64,000 bases of DNA from positions 2,170,001 to 2,234,000 of the forward strand of contig NZ_SGXJ01000001.1 in NCBI RefSeq assembly GCF_004216905.1. The letters run 5' to 3'. The translations under genes were made by a program, and so were the position numbers. Shown piece after piece: positions 34,673 through 42,645 of this stretch; the first letter of the stretch is position 1, and every line of letters starts with the position of its first letter. The notes beneath the pieces are model-generated. The model was not told where the DNA came from. It saw only the letters and a list, made by a program, of their open reading frames with translations, and did not search any database. Origin of the DNA: Kribbella sp. VKM Ac-2569 (lineage in GTDB: Bacteria > Actinomycetota > Actinomycetes > Propionibacteriales > Kribbellaceae).

Positions 34673-34842
34673 CCAACTCCTCGAAGGATTACCCTCGCCG
34701 ATTATCACAGTCATTGACCGTTCGACACGACGAGTGTCACATGAGGAAATTTGCTGGCCACCATCCTGACACCCATTACTGCACAGTTCCGAGCAGTCGC
34801 GGCGGCACGATCGTGCCGGGGCACCGGATGGTCTTTCGACGA

Positions 34843-34899
34843 CTTTGAGCCCCCCTCAACCGTTTCGCGGTGACGAAAACGGTTGAGGGGGGCTCAAAG
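34843..34899. terminator. Terminator: 23-bp perfect inverted repeat
   Basis: The left arm (34843-34865) begins CTTTGAGCCCCCCTC and the right arm (34877-34899) is its exact reverse complement, with an 11-base loop. It sits six bases from the permease stop and in the 232-bp gap before the LuxR-family gene. The strongest hairpin in the window. Confidence 0.88.
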
Positions 34900-34904
34900 A
34901 GGGG

Positions 34905-36434
34905 TCAGATGGATTCGAGGTCGCGTTCGATGGCGGCTAGTTCTTCCTCTGTGCCTTGGACCTTGGGGCCGGTGAACCAGCGGCGGGCGGAGAGGAACCA
35001 GTACGCCGCTGCGAAGCCGAGCACCACGAGTACGGCGATCGGCGTGTAGTTGAAGGTGCTACCAGTGACGGGGCTGACCTGCGGCAGCATGAAGAGGATC
35101 GTGATGAAGCCGACCCAGACGATCGCGATGATGCCGATCGGGCGGCTCCAGCGGCCGAGGTGCCACGGGCCGGGCTGGAAGTCCTTGCCCTGCAGCAGTC
35201 GCAGCAGGGTGGGCAGCACGTACGCGATGTACAGGCCGATCACCGCGATCGACGTGACAGCGGCGTACGCCGTCGCGTTCCAGAGGTACGGCAGACCGAG
35301 GAGGAACGCCCCGCCGGCCGCCAGCCAGATCGCGTTCGTCGGCGTCCTCGTCTTGCCGTTGATCTTGTGCCAGAACTTCGACCCCGGCAGCGCTCCGTCA
35401 CGGGAGAACGCGTAGATCATCCGCGAGTTCGCGGTCACCGACGACATCCCGCAGAACAGCTGCGCGCCGATCACCACCAGCAGCAGGACCTTGGCCAGCC
35501 CCGCACCGACCGCGTCGATGAAGATCTGGGCCGGCGGTACGCCGATCTCGCCCTCGAGGGCGCCGTCGTAGCTCTGGATCGCGAAGGTCAGACCGATCAG
35601 CAGCACCCATCCGGCCGCCAGCGAGACCAGGATCGACATAACGATCCCGCGCGGACCCGAGCGGGCCGCGTCGTGCGTCTCCTCGGTCATGTGCGCGGAA
35701 GCGTCGTACCCGGTGAAGGTGTACTGCGCGAGCAGCAGCCCGAGCAGGGCGACGTAGAAGGTGGAGCCCCAGCCGGTGTTGTTGACGAAGTGCCCGAACA
35801 CGAAGCCCGCCGACTGGTGCTTGTCCGGCACGAACACGAGCGCGCCGACGATGAAGACGACGCCGACGATGTGCCACCACACGCTGATGTCGTTGAGCCT
35901 GGCGACCAGCTTCACGCCGAACGAGTTCAGCAGCCCGTGCACCAGCAGGATGATGCCGAAGAGCAGGATCGTGTGGCCGGGCGTCGTACTGAAGCCGAAC
36001 TGCAGGTCGAGGAAGGCGTTCAGGAAGAACGCCGCACCGAAGTCGATCCCGGCGGTCACCGCGACCTGGCCGAGGAAGTTGAACCAGCCGGTGAACCAGG
36101 ACCAGGCCGCGCCGTTGGACCGGGCGAGTTTGGCGGACCAGTAGTACAGCCCGCCGGCGGTCGGGAAGCTCGAGCAGACCTCCGCCATCGCGAGGCCGAC
36201 GAACAACGTCATCAGGCCGACGATCGGCCAGCCCCAGACGATCATCACCGGGCCGCCGGTGTTCATCCCGAACCCGTACAGGGTCAGGCAGCCGGACAGG
36301 ATCGAGATGATGGTGAAGGACACCGCGAAGTTCGAGAACCCGGACATCGTCCGGGACAGCTCCTGGGCATAACCCAACTGATGCAGGCGTTTCTCGTCGT
36401 CGGTCATCGGGGCGGCGGACTCGTCATTGCTCAT
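34905..36434 (-). CDS. APC-superfamily amino acid/amine permease
   Basis: 509-residue secondary transporter with 12 predicted helices, of the amino acid/choline transporter (BAT1/GABA permease-like) group. The helix 1 region GYAQELSRTMSGFSNFAVSFTIISILSG carries the unwound substrate-binding stretch, and SSFPTAGGLYYWSAKLAR and TGYDASAHMTEETHDAARSGPRGI are family signatures. The ATG at 36434 has GGAGG seven bases upstream. Divergent from the gamma-glutamyl ligase gene and likely the uptake step for the amine used there (inference). Candidate substrates: GABA, polyamines, ethanolamine. Confidence 0.9.
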   Translation of the reverse strand: MSNDESAAPMTDDEKRLHQLGYAQELSRTMSGFSNFAVSFTIISILSGCLTLYGFGMNTGGPVMIVWGWPIVGLMTLFVGLAMAEVCSSFPTAGGLYYWSAKLARSNGAAWSWFTGWFNFLGQVAVTAGIDFGAAFFLNAFLDLQFGFSTTPGHTILLFGIILLVHGLLNSFGVKLVARLNDISVWWHIVGVVFIVGALVFVPDKHQSAGFVFGHFVNNTGWGSTFYVALLGLLLAQYTFTGYDASAHMTEETHDAARSGPRGIVMSILVSLAAGWVLLIGLTFAIQSYDGALEGEIGVPPAQIFIDAVGAGLAKVLLLVVIGAQLFCGMSSVTANSRMIYAFSRDGALPGSKFWHKINGKTRTPTNAIWLAAGGAFLLGLPYLWNATAYAAVTSIAVIGLYIAYVLPTLLRLLQGKDFQPGPWHLGRWSRPIGIIAIVWVGFITILFMLPQVSPVTGSTFNYTPIAVLVVLGFAAAYWFLSARRWFTGPKVQGTEEELAAIERDLESI

Positions 36435-36467
36435 TGCGGGGCCTCCAAGACAGGACCTGAACACAGC

Positions 36468-36507
36468 GCCTCAATGGTCTCCCCCCAGACCTTTAGGTAA
36501 TTGAGGC
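36468..36507. promoter_or_regulatory. Inverted repeat in the permease/ligase divergent region
   Basis: GCCTCAAT (36468-36475) and ATTGAGGC (36500-36507) form a perfect 8-bp inverted repeat with a 24-base spacer, next to the permease start. The word TTGAG recurs in TTGAGTCAA (36563-36571) near the ligase promoter. Candidate operator for the cluster's FadR-type regulator. Confidence 0.4.
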
Positions 36508-36543
36508 ACCCCGGTCAGGCACTGTCAAGGGAAACTGCACGCG

Positions 36544-36572
36544 TTGACATCCCGACCCAGACTTGAGTCAAT
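36544..36572 (+). promoter_or_regulatory. Predicted promoter of the gamma-glutamyl ligase operon
   Basis: TTGACA (36544-36549), 17-base spacer, GTCAAT (36567-36572). The small palindrome TTGAGTCAA overlaps the -10, a position suited to repression. The presence of this promoter argues against the upstream TTG and ATG as starts of the ligase. Confidence 0.5.
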
Positions 36573-36609
36573 GGACTGGAAACAGACCAATAGAGCTCCG
36601 GGAGTGGCC

Positions 36610-37956
36610 GTGTTGGGTGTTGAGGAGTTGCGCAGGCTGGTCGAGGCCGGCGAGGTCGACACGGTGCTGGTGGCGATCACCGACATGCAGGGACGGCTTC
36701 AAGGAAAACGTTGCGGTGCACGGTATTTCCTGGAGGAGGTGCTGAAGCACGGGACCGAGGGCTGCAACTACCTGCTGGCGGTCGACGTCGACATGAACAC
36801 CGTCGACGGCTACACGATGTCCTCCTGGGAACGCGGGTACGGCGACATGGTGATGGCGCCCGACCTGGACACACTGCGTCTGGTGCCGTGGCTCGAGGGC
36901 ACTGCGCTCGTGCTGTGCGACGTACAGTGGCTGGACGGTACGCCGGTGGTCGCGTCGCCGCGGCAGGTGCTGCGGGCCCAGCTGGACCGCCTCGCGGAGC
37001 GGGGACTCAAGGCGTACGTCGGGACCGAGCTCGAGTTCATCGTGTTCGACGACACCTACGAGACCGCGTGGAACAAGCGGTACCTCGGCCTCACCCCGTC
37101 GAACCAGTACAACGTCGACTACTCCCTCGTCGGCACCTCCCGGATCGAGCCGCTGCTGCGCGACATCCGCAACGGCATGACCGGCGCCGGCCTGTACGTC
37201 GAGTCCGCGAAGGGCGAGTGCAACCTCGGCCAGCACGAGATCGCGTTCCGGTACGACGAGGCGCTCGCCACCTGCGACAACCACTCGATCTACAAGACCG
37301 GTGCGAAGGAGATCGCCTCCAAACACGGCAAGAGCCTGACGTTCATGGCGAAGTACGACGAACGTGAGGGCAACTCGTGCCACATCCACCTGAGCTTCCG
37401 CGCCGACGACGGCGATCCGGTGCTCGCGGGTGACGGCGACCACGGCTTCTCCCGGCTGATGGAACAGTTCATCGCCGGCCAGCTCGCCTGCCTGTCCGAG
37501 TTCACGTACCTGCTGGCCCCGAACATCAACTCCTACAAGCGTTTCGTCCGCGGCAGCTTCGCGCCGACCGCGATCGCCTGGGGTCTCGACAACCGCACCT
37601 GCTCGCTGCGCGTGGTCGGCCACGGCGACTCGCTCCGCGTCGAGAACCGTCTCCCCGGCGGCGACGTGAACCCGTACCTCGCGGTCTCCGCGATCATCGC
37701 CTCCGGCCTGCACGGCATCGAGAACGAGCTGGAGCTCGAGCCGCTGCTGGAGGGCAACGCGTACGAGTCCGACAAGGAACACGTCCCGTCCACGCTCCGC
37801 GAAGCCGCCGCCCTCTTCACCGGTTCGAAGATCGCCCGTACGTCGTTCGGCGACGAGATGGTCGACCACTACAGCAACGCCGCACGCGTCGAGCTCGATG
37901 CGTACGACGCCGCCGTCACTGACTGGGAGCGGGTCCGTGGGTTCGAACGGCTCTAG
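36610..37956 (+). CDS. Glutamine synthetase-family gamma-glutamyl-amine ligase (PuuA/GlnA4-like)
   Basis: 448-residue ligase joining glutamate to an amine with ATP. Active-site blocks: TDMQGRLQGKR near the N-terminus, GTELEFIVF, VESAKGECNLGQHEI (metal Glu and His), EGNSCHIHLSF (ATP-site His), NINSYKRF, DNRTCSLRV and the glutamate-loop-like ENRLPGGDVNPYLAV. It is not a housekeeping glutamine synthetase: no adenylylation tyrosine block was seen, and the neighbours are catabolic. GTG start with GGGAG five bases upstream; an ATG at 36571 lies in the predicted -10. The order ligase, hydrolase, aldehyde dehydrogenase, short-chain dehydrogenase indicates amine or amino-alcohol breakdown. Confidence 0.9.
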   Translation: MLGVEELRRLVEAGEVDTVLVAITDMQGRLQGKRCGARYFLEEVLKHGTEGCNYLLAVDVDMNTVDGYTMSSWERGYGDMVMAPDLDTLRLVPWLEGTALVLCDVQWLDGTPVVASPRQVLRAQLDRLAERGLKAYVGTELEFIVFDDTYETAWNKRYLGLTPSNQYNVDYSLVGTSRIEPLLRDIRNGMTGAGLYVESAKGECNLGQHEIAFRYDEALATCDNHSIYKTGAKEIASKHGKSLTFMAKYDEREGNSCHIHLSFRADDGDPVLAGDGDHGFSRLMEQFIAGQLACLSEFTYLLAPNINSYKRFVRGSFAPTAIAWGLDNRTCSLRVVGHGDSLRVENRLPGGDVNPYLAVSAIIASGLHGIENELELEPLLEGNAYESDKEHVPSTLREAAALFTGSKIARTSFGDEMVDHYSNAARVELDAYDAAVTDWERVRGFERL

Positions 37957-38656
37957 AGGGATCCTCAGCCGCCCGCGCATCGGCATCACGACGTACCTGG
38001 AGCCGGCGGCCTGGGGGATCTGGAACCGGGACGCCGCGCTGGTTCCGCGGGTGTACCTGGATGCGGTGGTGGCGGCCGGAGGGGTGCCGCTGCTACTGCC
38101 GCCGGTCGGCACGGATCCGTCCGTCCTGGAGATCCTCGACGGACTCGTGATCGCCGGTGGCTGCGACGTCGATCCGGGCTCCTACCGGGCGACCCCGCAT
38201 CCGGAGACCGTCGACACCCGGCCGGGACGCGACGACCACGAGGCGATCCTCATCCGAGCCGCTTTGGACCGTGATGTCCCGTTGCTCGCGATCTGCCGCG
38301 GCCTGCAGATGCTGAACGTGACGCTCGGCGGCACCCTGCACCAGCACCTACCGGATGTCGTCGCCCACGACGCGCACCGCCCGGAGCCGGCGACCTTCGG
38401 CACCGTCGAGGTGAAGATCGAGCCCGGCACCCTCACCGCACGGATCCTCGGCGAACGCGCTGACGGCAGCTGCTACCACCACCAGGCCCTCGACATCGTC
38501 GCACCGGGATTGAAGGTCACCGCCCGCGCGGGTGACGGAACGGTCGAGGCGGCCGAAGTGGAAGGCCACGACTTCGCACTCGGTGTGCAGTGGCATCCGG
38601 AGGAGAACCCCGAGGACCTGCGGCTGTTCACCGCACTGATCAGGAGCACGCAATGA
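37937..38656 (+). CDS. Gamma-glutamyl-gamma-aminobutyrate hydrolase family (PuuD-like) amidotransferase
   Basis: 239-residue class I glutamine-amidotransferase-fold hydrolase releasing glutamate from the gamma-glutamylated product. Catalytic triad: Cys120 (LLAICRGLQMLN), His220 and Glu222 (GVQWHPEEN). The GGCDVDPGSY oxyanion-strand region is typical of peptidase C26. The GTG start has GGGAG seven bases upstream and overlaps the ligase 3' end by 20 bp; its stop overlaps the aldehyde dehydrogenase ATG. In this pathway it acts last. Confidence 0.92.
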   Translation: MGSNGSRGILSRPRIGITTYLEPAAWGIWNRDAALVPRVYLDAVVAAGGVPLLLPPVGTDPSVLEILDGLVIAGGCDVDPGSYRATPHPETVDTRPGRDDHEAILIRAALDRDVPLLAICRGLQMLNVTLGGTLHQHLPDVVAHDAHRPEPATFGTVEVKIEPGTLTARILGERADGSCYHHQALDIVAPGLKVTARAGDGTVEAAEVEGHDFALGVQWHPEENPEDLRLFTALIRSTQ

Positions 38657-39999
38657 CGTACGACGTACTCAATCCGGCCACCGAGAAGGTGATCCGGACC
38701 ATCGAGCTCGCTTCGCAGGACGATGCGGACGCGGCGATCGCTCGGGCCGCGAAGGCGTTCGAGACCTGGCGGGACGTGACGCCCGCCGATCGCGGGCGGC
38801 TGCTGCGGCGGTTCGCCGACGCGGTCGACGCGGACCTGGAGAACCTGGCCGCGCTTGAGGTCGAGAACGCCGGCCACACGATCGGCAACGCGCGCTGGGA
38901 AGCGGGCAACGTCCGGGACGTGCTCACCTACTACTCGGCCGCCCCGGAACGCCTTTTCGGAAAGCAGATTCCGGTTGCCGGCGGCATCGATGTCACGTTC
39001 CAGGAACCGCTCGGCGTGGTCGGCGTGATCGTTCCGTGGAACTTTCCGATGCCGATCGCCGGCTGGGGTTTCGCGCCTGCCCTGGCGGCCGGAAACACCG
39101 TTGTCCTGAAGCCCGCCGAGCTGACCCCGCTGACAGCGATCCGGCTCGGTGAGCTGGCGCTGGAGGCCGGCCTGCCGCCCGGCGTCTTCGAGGTCGTGCC
39201 CGGTAAGGGAACCGTTGTCGGAAACCGTTTCGTCACGCATTCCGCGGTCCGGAAAGTCGTCTTCACCGGCTCGACCACGGTCGGCAAGCAGATCATGGCC
39301 GGCTGCGCGGACCAGGTGAAGCGGGTGACGCTCGAGCTGGGCGGCAAGTCGGCGAACATCGTCTTCGCCGACGCGGATCTGGAGAAGGCTGCCGCGCAAG
39401 CGCCGTACGGCGTGTTCGACAACGCCGGCCAGGACTGCTGCGCGCGTTCCAGGATCCTCGTCGAGCGTTCGGCGTACGACCGGTTCCTGGAGCTGCTGGA
39501 GCCGGCGGTGAAGAACTTCAAGGTCGGCGACCCGTCCGATCCGGCGACCGAGATGGGGCCGTTGATCTCCGCGGGGCAGCGCGAGCAGGTCGCGTCGTAC
39601 GTCGAGAACCCCGCGTTCCAAGGCACTGCGCCGAGCGGGCCCGGGTTCTGGTTCCCGCCGACGGTACTGGCGCCCGCGAGCGAGCGGGCTGTGCGCGAGG
39701 AGATCTTCGGGCCGGTGGTCGCGGTGATCCCGTTCGCGGACGAGGCCGATGCGCTGCGGATCGCGAACGACAGCGAGTACGGGCTGTCCGGCTCGATCTG
39801 GACCCGGGACGTCGGCCGCGCGCTGAGGGTCAGTCGCGGCGTCGAGGCCGGGAACCTCTCGGTGAACTCGAACTCGTCGGTGCGGTACTCGACGCCGTTC
39901 GGCGGCTACAAGCAGTCCGGCCTCGGTCGGGAGCTCGGCCCGGACGCGCTGGCCGCGTTCACCGAGACCAAGAACATCTTCATCAGCACGGAGGACTGA
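38653..39999 (+). CDS. NAD-dependent aldehyde dehydrogenase (PuuC-like)
   Basis: 448-residue aldehyde dehydrogenase oxidising the (gamma-glutamyl) aldehyde to acid. NAD-binding VPWNFPMP (128-135) and FTGSTTVGK (204-212), general-base Glu228 in LELGGKS and catalytic Cys262 in GQDCCARS are in place; C-terminal YSTPFGGYKQSGLGRE is intact. The protein is some 30-45 residues shorter than common PuuC/BetB enzymes, mainly in the loop around 315-330 (ENPAFQGTAPSGPG), which may narrow specificity. Coupled to the hydrolase by ATGA and abutting the next gene. Confidence 0.93.
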   Translation: MTYDVLNPATEKVIRTIELASQDDADAAIARAAKAFETWRDVTPADRGRLLRRFADAVDADLENLAALEVENAGHTIGNARWEAGNVRDVLTYYSAAPERLFGKQIPVAGGIDVTFQEPLGVVGVIVPWNFPMPIAGWGFAPALAAGNTVVLKPAELTPLTAIRLGELALEAGLPPGVFEVVPGKGTVVGNRFVTHSAVRKVVFTGSTTVGKQIMAGCADQVKRVTLELGGKSANIVFADADLEKAAAQAPYGVFDNAGQDCCARSRILVERSAYDRFLELLEPAVKNFKVGDPSDPATEMGPLISAGQREQVASYVENPAFQGTAPSGPGFWFPPTVLAPASERAVREEIFGPVVAVIPFADEADALRIANDSEYGLSGSIWTRDVGRALRVSRGVEAGNLSVNSNSSVRYSTPFGGYKQSGLGRELGPDALAAFTETKNIFISTED

Positions 40000-40788
40000 A
40001 TGACTGTCGACATCGGTGGCAAGGCTCATCGGCTCGAGGGCCGGGTCGCGGTGGTGACCGGCGGTGCGAGCGGGATCGGTCTGGCCACGGTACGGCGGCT
40101 CGCTGCAGAGGGAGCGCACGTCGTGATCGGCGACCTCGACCCGGCCGCGGGCAAGGACGCCGCAGACGAGGTCGGCGGGCTGTACGTGCCGACCGACGTC
40201 ACCGACCCGGCCGCGGTCGAGAACCTGTTCAAGCTGGCCTTCGACACGTACGGCGCCGTGGACATCGCGTTCAACAACGCCGGCATCTCCCCGCCCGACG
40301 ATGGGTCGATCCTCGACACCGGGCTGGAGGCGTGGCGCAAGGTGCAGGAGGTCAACCTGACGTCGGTCTACCTGTGCTGCAAGGCCGTGATCCCTTACAT
40401 GCAACGCCAAGGCCGCGGGTCGATCATCAACACCGCGTCCTTCGTCGCCGTGATGGGCGCGGCGACCTCGCAGATCTCGTACTCCGCGTCGAAGGGCGGC
40501 GTACTCGCGATGAGCCGCGAGCTCGGCGTCGAGTTCGCACGGCAGGGGATCCGGGTGAACGCGCTCTGCCCCGGCCCGGTGAACACCCCGCTGCTCACCG
40601 AGCTGTTCGCGAAGGACCCCGAGCGGGCCGAGCGCCGGCTGGTCCACGTCCCGATGGGCCGCTTCGGCGAGCCGGAGGAGATCGCCGCCGCGGTCGCGTT
40701 CCTGGCCAGCGACGACTCCTCCTTCATCACCGCCAACACGTTCCTCGTCGACGGGGGAATCTCGGGCGCCTATGTGACACCGATCTAG
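40000..40788 (+). CDS. Short-chain dehydrogenase/reductase
   Basis: 262-residue classical SDR. Cofactor motif TGGASGIG (20-27) with Asp at 45 (VVIGDLD), indicating NAD(H); NNAG (92-95); catalytic Ser147, Tyr161 and Lys165 (YSASK). ALDH stop and SDR ATG are adjacent with no gap. Most such enzymes oxidise an alcohol to an aldehyde or ketone; here it could supply the aldehyde for the upstream ALDH, taking the place of the amine oxidase PuuB in the putrescine pathway (inference). Confidence 0.93.
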   Translation: MTVDIGGKAHRLEGRVAVVTGGASGIGLATVRRLAAEGAHVVIGDLDPAAGKDAADEVGGLYVPTDVTDPAAVENLFKLAFDTYGAVDIAFNNAGISPPDDGSILDTGLEAWRKVQEVNLTSVYLCCKAVIPYMQRQGRGSIINTASFVAVMGAATSQISYSASKGGVLAMSRELGVEFARQGIRVNALCPGPVNTPLLTELFAKDPERAERRLVHVPMGRFGEPEEIAAAVAFLASDDSSFITANTFLVDGGISGAYVTPI

Positions 40789-40797
40789 TCTGAGGAC

Positions 40798-41517
40798 ATG
40801 GTCGTTCAGGCAGATGACGCGGTGTTCCGGCCGGTACGGGCCGGGAACCCGTTCGAGGAGACGGTCGAGCGGTTGCTGCAGGCAATCAAGCTCGGCGTCG
40901 TCGTGCCCGGCGACCGGCTGCCCCCGGAGCGCGAGCTCGCGACCCGGCTGAACGTCAGCCGGGTCACCCTCCGCGAGGCGATCCACGCCCTCACCGAGGC
41001 CGGCTACGTCGAGTCCCGCCGCGGCCGGTACGGCGGTACGTTCGTCAACGAGCAACTCCCGAAACCCCGCCGTACGCCGGCCAAACGCCTGGCCCGCGAC
41101 CTCGCCGGCGGCCTCGACGACGCCCTCACCCTCCGCTTCGTCCTGGAAACCGGCGCCGCGGAAGCCGCCGCGTCCCGCACCCTGACCGCCGCCGAACGCG
41201 ACCACCTCGAACGCTGCCTCGCCGAAACGTCCACGGCCCGCCTGGCCGACTACCGCCGCCTGGACTCCCGCCTCCACCTGGCCATCGCCGAAGTCACCGG
41301 CTCCCCCTCCCTCACGTCCGCCATGGCCGACGTCCGCATGCGCCTCAACGAACTCCTGGACGCCATCCCCCTCCTCGAACGCAACATCGACCACTCCAAC
41401 CACCAGCACCAGGCCATCATCGAAGCGATCCTGGCCGGCGCCCCCACCCCCGCCCGCCAAACCATGCAAGAACACCTAGCCGGCACCGAAGCCCTCCTCC
41501 GAGCCTTCCTCGAATAG
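40798..41517 (+). CDS. FadR/GntR-family transcriptional regulator
   Basis: 239-residue regulator: winged helix at about 19-86 (ETVERLLQAIKLGVVVPGDRLPPERELATRLNVSRVTLREAIHALTEAGYVESRRGRYGGTFV) and an all-helical FCD ligand-binding domain with the metal-binding pattern DSRLHLAIAEVTGS and HQAIIEAI. It ends the gamma-glutamyl cluster (nine bases after the SDR), the usual place for its local regulator. Its likely operators are the TTGAG-containing repeats between the permease and ligase genes. The 3' half shows a strong drift to C-ending codons. Confidence 0.92.
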   Translation: MVVQADDAVFRPVRAGNPFEETVERLLQAIKLGVVVPGDRLPPERELATRLNVSRVTLREAIHALTEAGYVESRRGRYGGTFVNEQLPKPRRTPAKRLARDLAGGLDDALTLRFVLETGAAEAAASRTLTAAERDHLERCLAETSTARLADYRRLDSRLHLAIAEVTGSPSLTSAMADVRMRLNELLDAIPLLERNIDHSNHQHQAIIEAILAGAPTPARQTMQEHLAGTEALLRAFLE

Positions 41518-41642
41518 CGGCTCGGCGTGGTGGTGCCGTGGCACTGGGGGGCCAGGGAATTGGTTGGCAGGTGCCGGGATGGTGGGGAAAATCGCCGGAT
41601 TCGGCCGCACCGCCCAAAGCGGCCCGATTCTGGAGGACCGCT

Positions 41643-42587
41643 ATGCGATCTTTCGTTACCCGTCCCCGCGCTCTGGCCGTTCTGCTGGCCGGTACGGCGC
41701 TTGCGTTCAGTCCGCTCGGTGGACAGGCGACTGCCCAGTTGCCTCTCGACCAGACCGGCAACCCGGCCTGCTTCACGCCGGAGGAAGGTGCCGCCGCGCG
41801 TGGCGGCTTCGGTGCCGACCACCGGGAGTTGTCGGCGGCCGAGCAGAAGGCCATCGACGCCAAGACAGCACAGATCCTGAAGGCCAAGGCAGCCCGTGGC
41901 CTCGCTCCACAGGCCGGCACGCTGGCGTCGGCGAGCGTTCCGGTGTACGTCCACGTGATGCTGAGCAAGACCGGTGCCGGTGACGTCACCGCGGCCCAGA
42001 TCGACCAGCAGATCGCCGAGCTGAACCAGGACTTCGCAGGTCAGGAGTCGTCGCAGGCCGCGAACACCGGCTTCACGTTCTACCTGGCCGGCACCGACCG
42101 GTACAAGAACGACCAGTGGCACAAGGACCGCCAGAGCTCGTCGTACCGCTCACAGACGCGCCTGGGCGGCAAGAACGCCCTGAACATCTGGCTGGTCGAC
42201 TTCTCGTACCTCGGGATCGCGACGTTCCCGTGGGACTACGCGAGCAACCCGAAGATCGACGGCATCCGGGTGCAGTACACGTCGCTGCCCGGCGGCTCGG
42301 CGACCAACTACAACGACGGCAAGACCGCGACCCACGAGGCCGGCCACTGGTTCGGTCTGTACCACACGTTCCAGGGAGGCTGCACGACCACGAACGACTC
42401 GGTGGCCGACACGCCCGCCCAGAGCAGCTCGTCCAGCGGCTGCCCCGAAGGCCGGGACTCCTGCTCGCTGTCGGGCCTGGACCCCATCCACAACTACATG
42501 GACTACTCGTACGACTCCTGCTACAACCAGTTCACGCCCGGGCAGTCCACCCGGATCAGCGACATGTGGACCGCCTACCGGGCCTGA
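41643..42587 (+). CDS. Secreted M43-family (pappalysin/cytophagalysin-like) zinc metalloprotease
   Basis: 314-residue exported protease. Signal peptide (RSFVTRPRALAVLLAGTALAF), a propeptide-like helical region, then the metzincin core HEAGHWFGLYH at residues 231-241, followed by paired cysteines and the Met-turn NYMDYSYDSC. This is the M43B pattern found in many actinobacterial secreted proteases. GGAGG lies before the ATG; the longer upstream frame is not needed. Probable extracellular protein degradation. Monocistronic. Confidence 0.93.
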   Translation: MRSFVTRPRALAVLLAGTALAFSPLGGQATAQLPLDQTGNPACFTPEEGAAARGGFGADHRELSAAEQKAIDAKTAQILKAKAARGLAPQAGTLASASVPVYVHVMLSKTGAGDVTAAQIDQQIAELNQDFAGQESSQAANTGFTFYLAGTDRYKNDQWHKDRQSSSYRSQTRLGGKNALNIWLVDFSYLGIATFPWDYASNPKIDGIRVQYTSLPGGSATNYNDGKTATHEAGHWFGLYHTFQGGCTTTNDSVADTPAQSSSSSGCPEGRDSCSLSGLDPIHNYMDYSYDSCYNQFTPGQSTRISDMWTAYRA

Positions 42588-42645
42588 CTCAGGGCATGAG
42601 ACCCACCTGTGACATCTGCACCGCTCGGCAACTAGAGTGCCGCCG

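Noticed and set aside
36544..36609. Starting the gamma-glutamyl ligase at the TTG (36544) or ATG (36571)
   Set aside because: The TTG is the first base triplet of a good -35 box (TTGACA) and the ATG lies in its -10 region; GTG at 36610 has a proper ribosome site.
38473..41475. A 1000-codon open frame on the minus strand across the gamma-glutamyl cluster
   Set aside because: Antisense to four enzymes with intact catalytic motifs; composition rich in Arg/Val/Gly/Asp with no recognisable domain.
42588..42645. Possible terminator or small ORF between the M43 protease and the carboxypeptidase gene
   Set aside because: No stable inverted repeat and no ORF of useful length are present.
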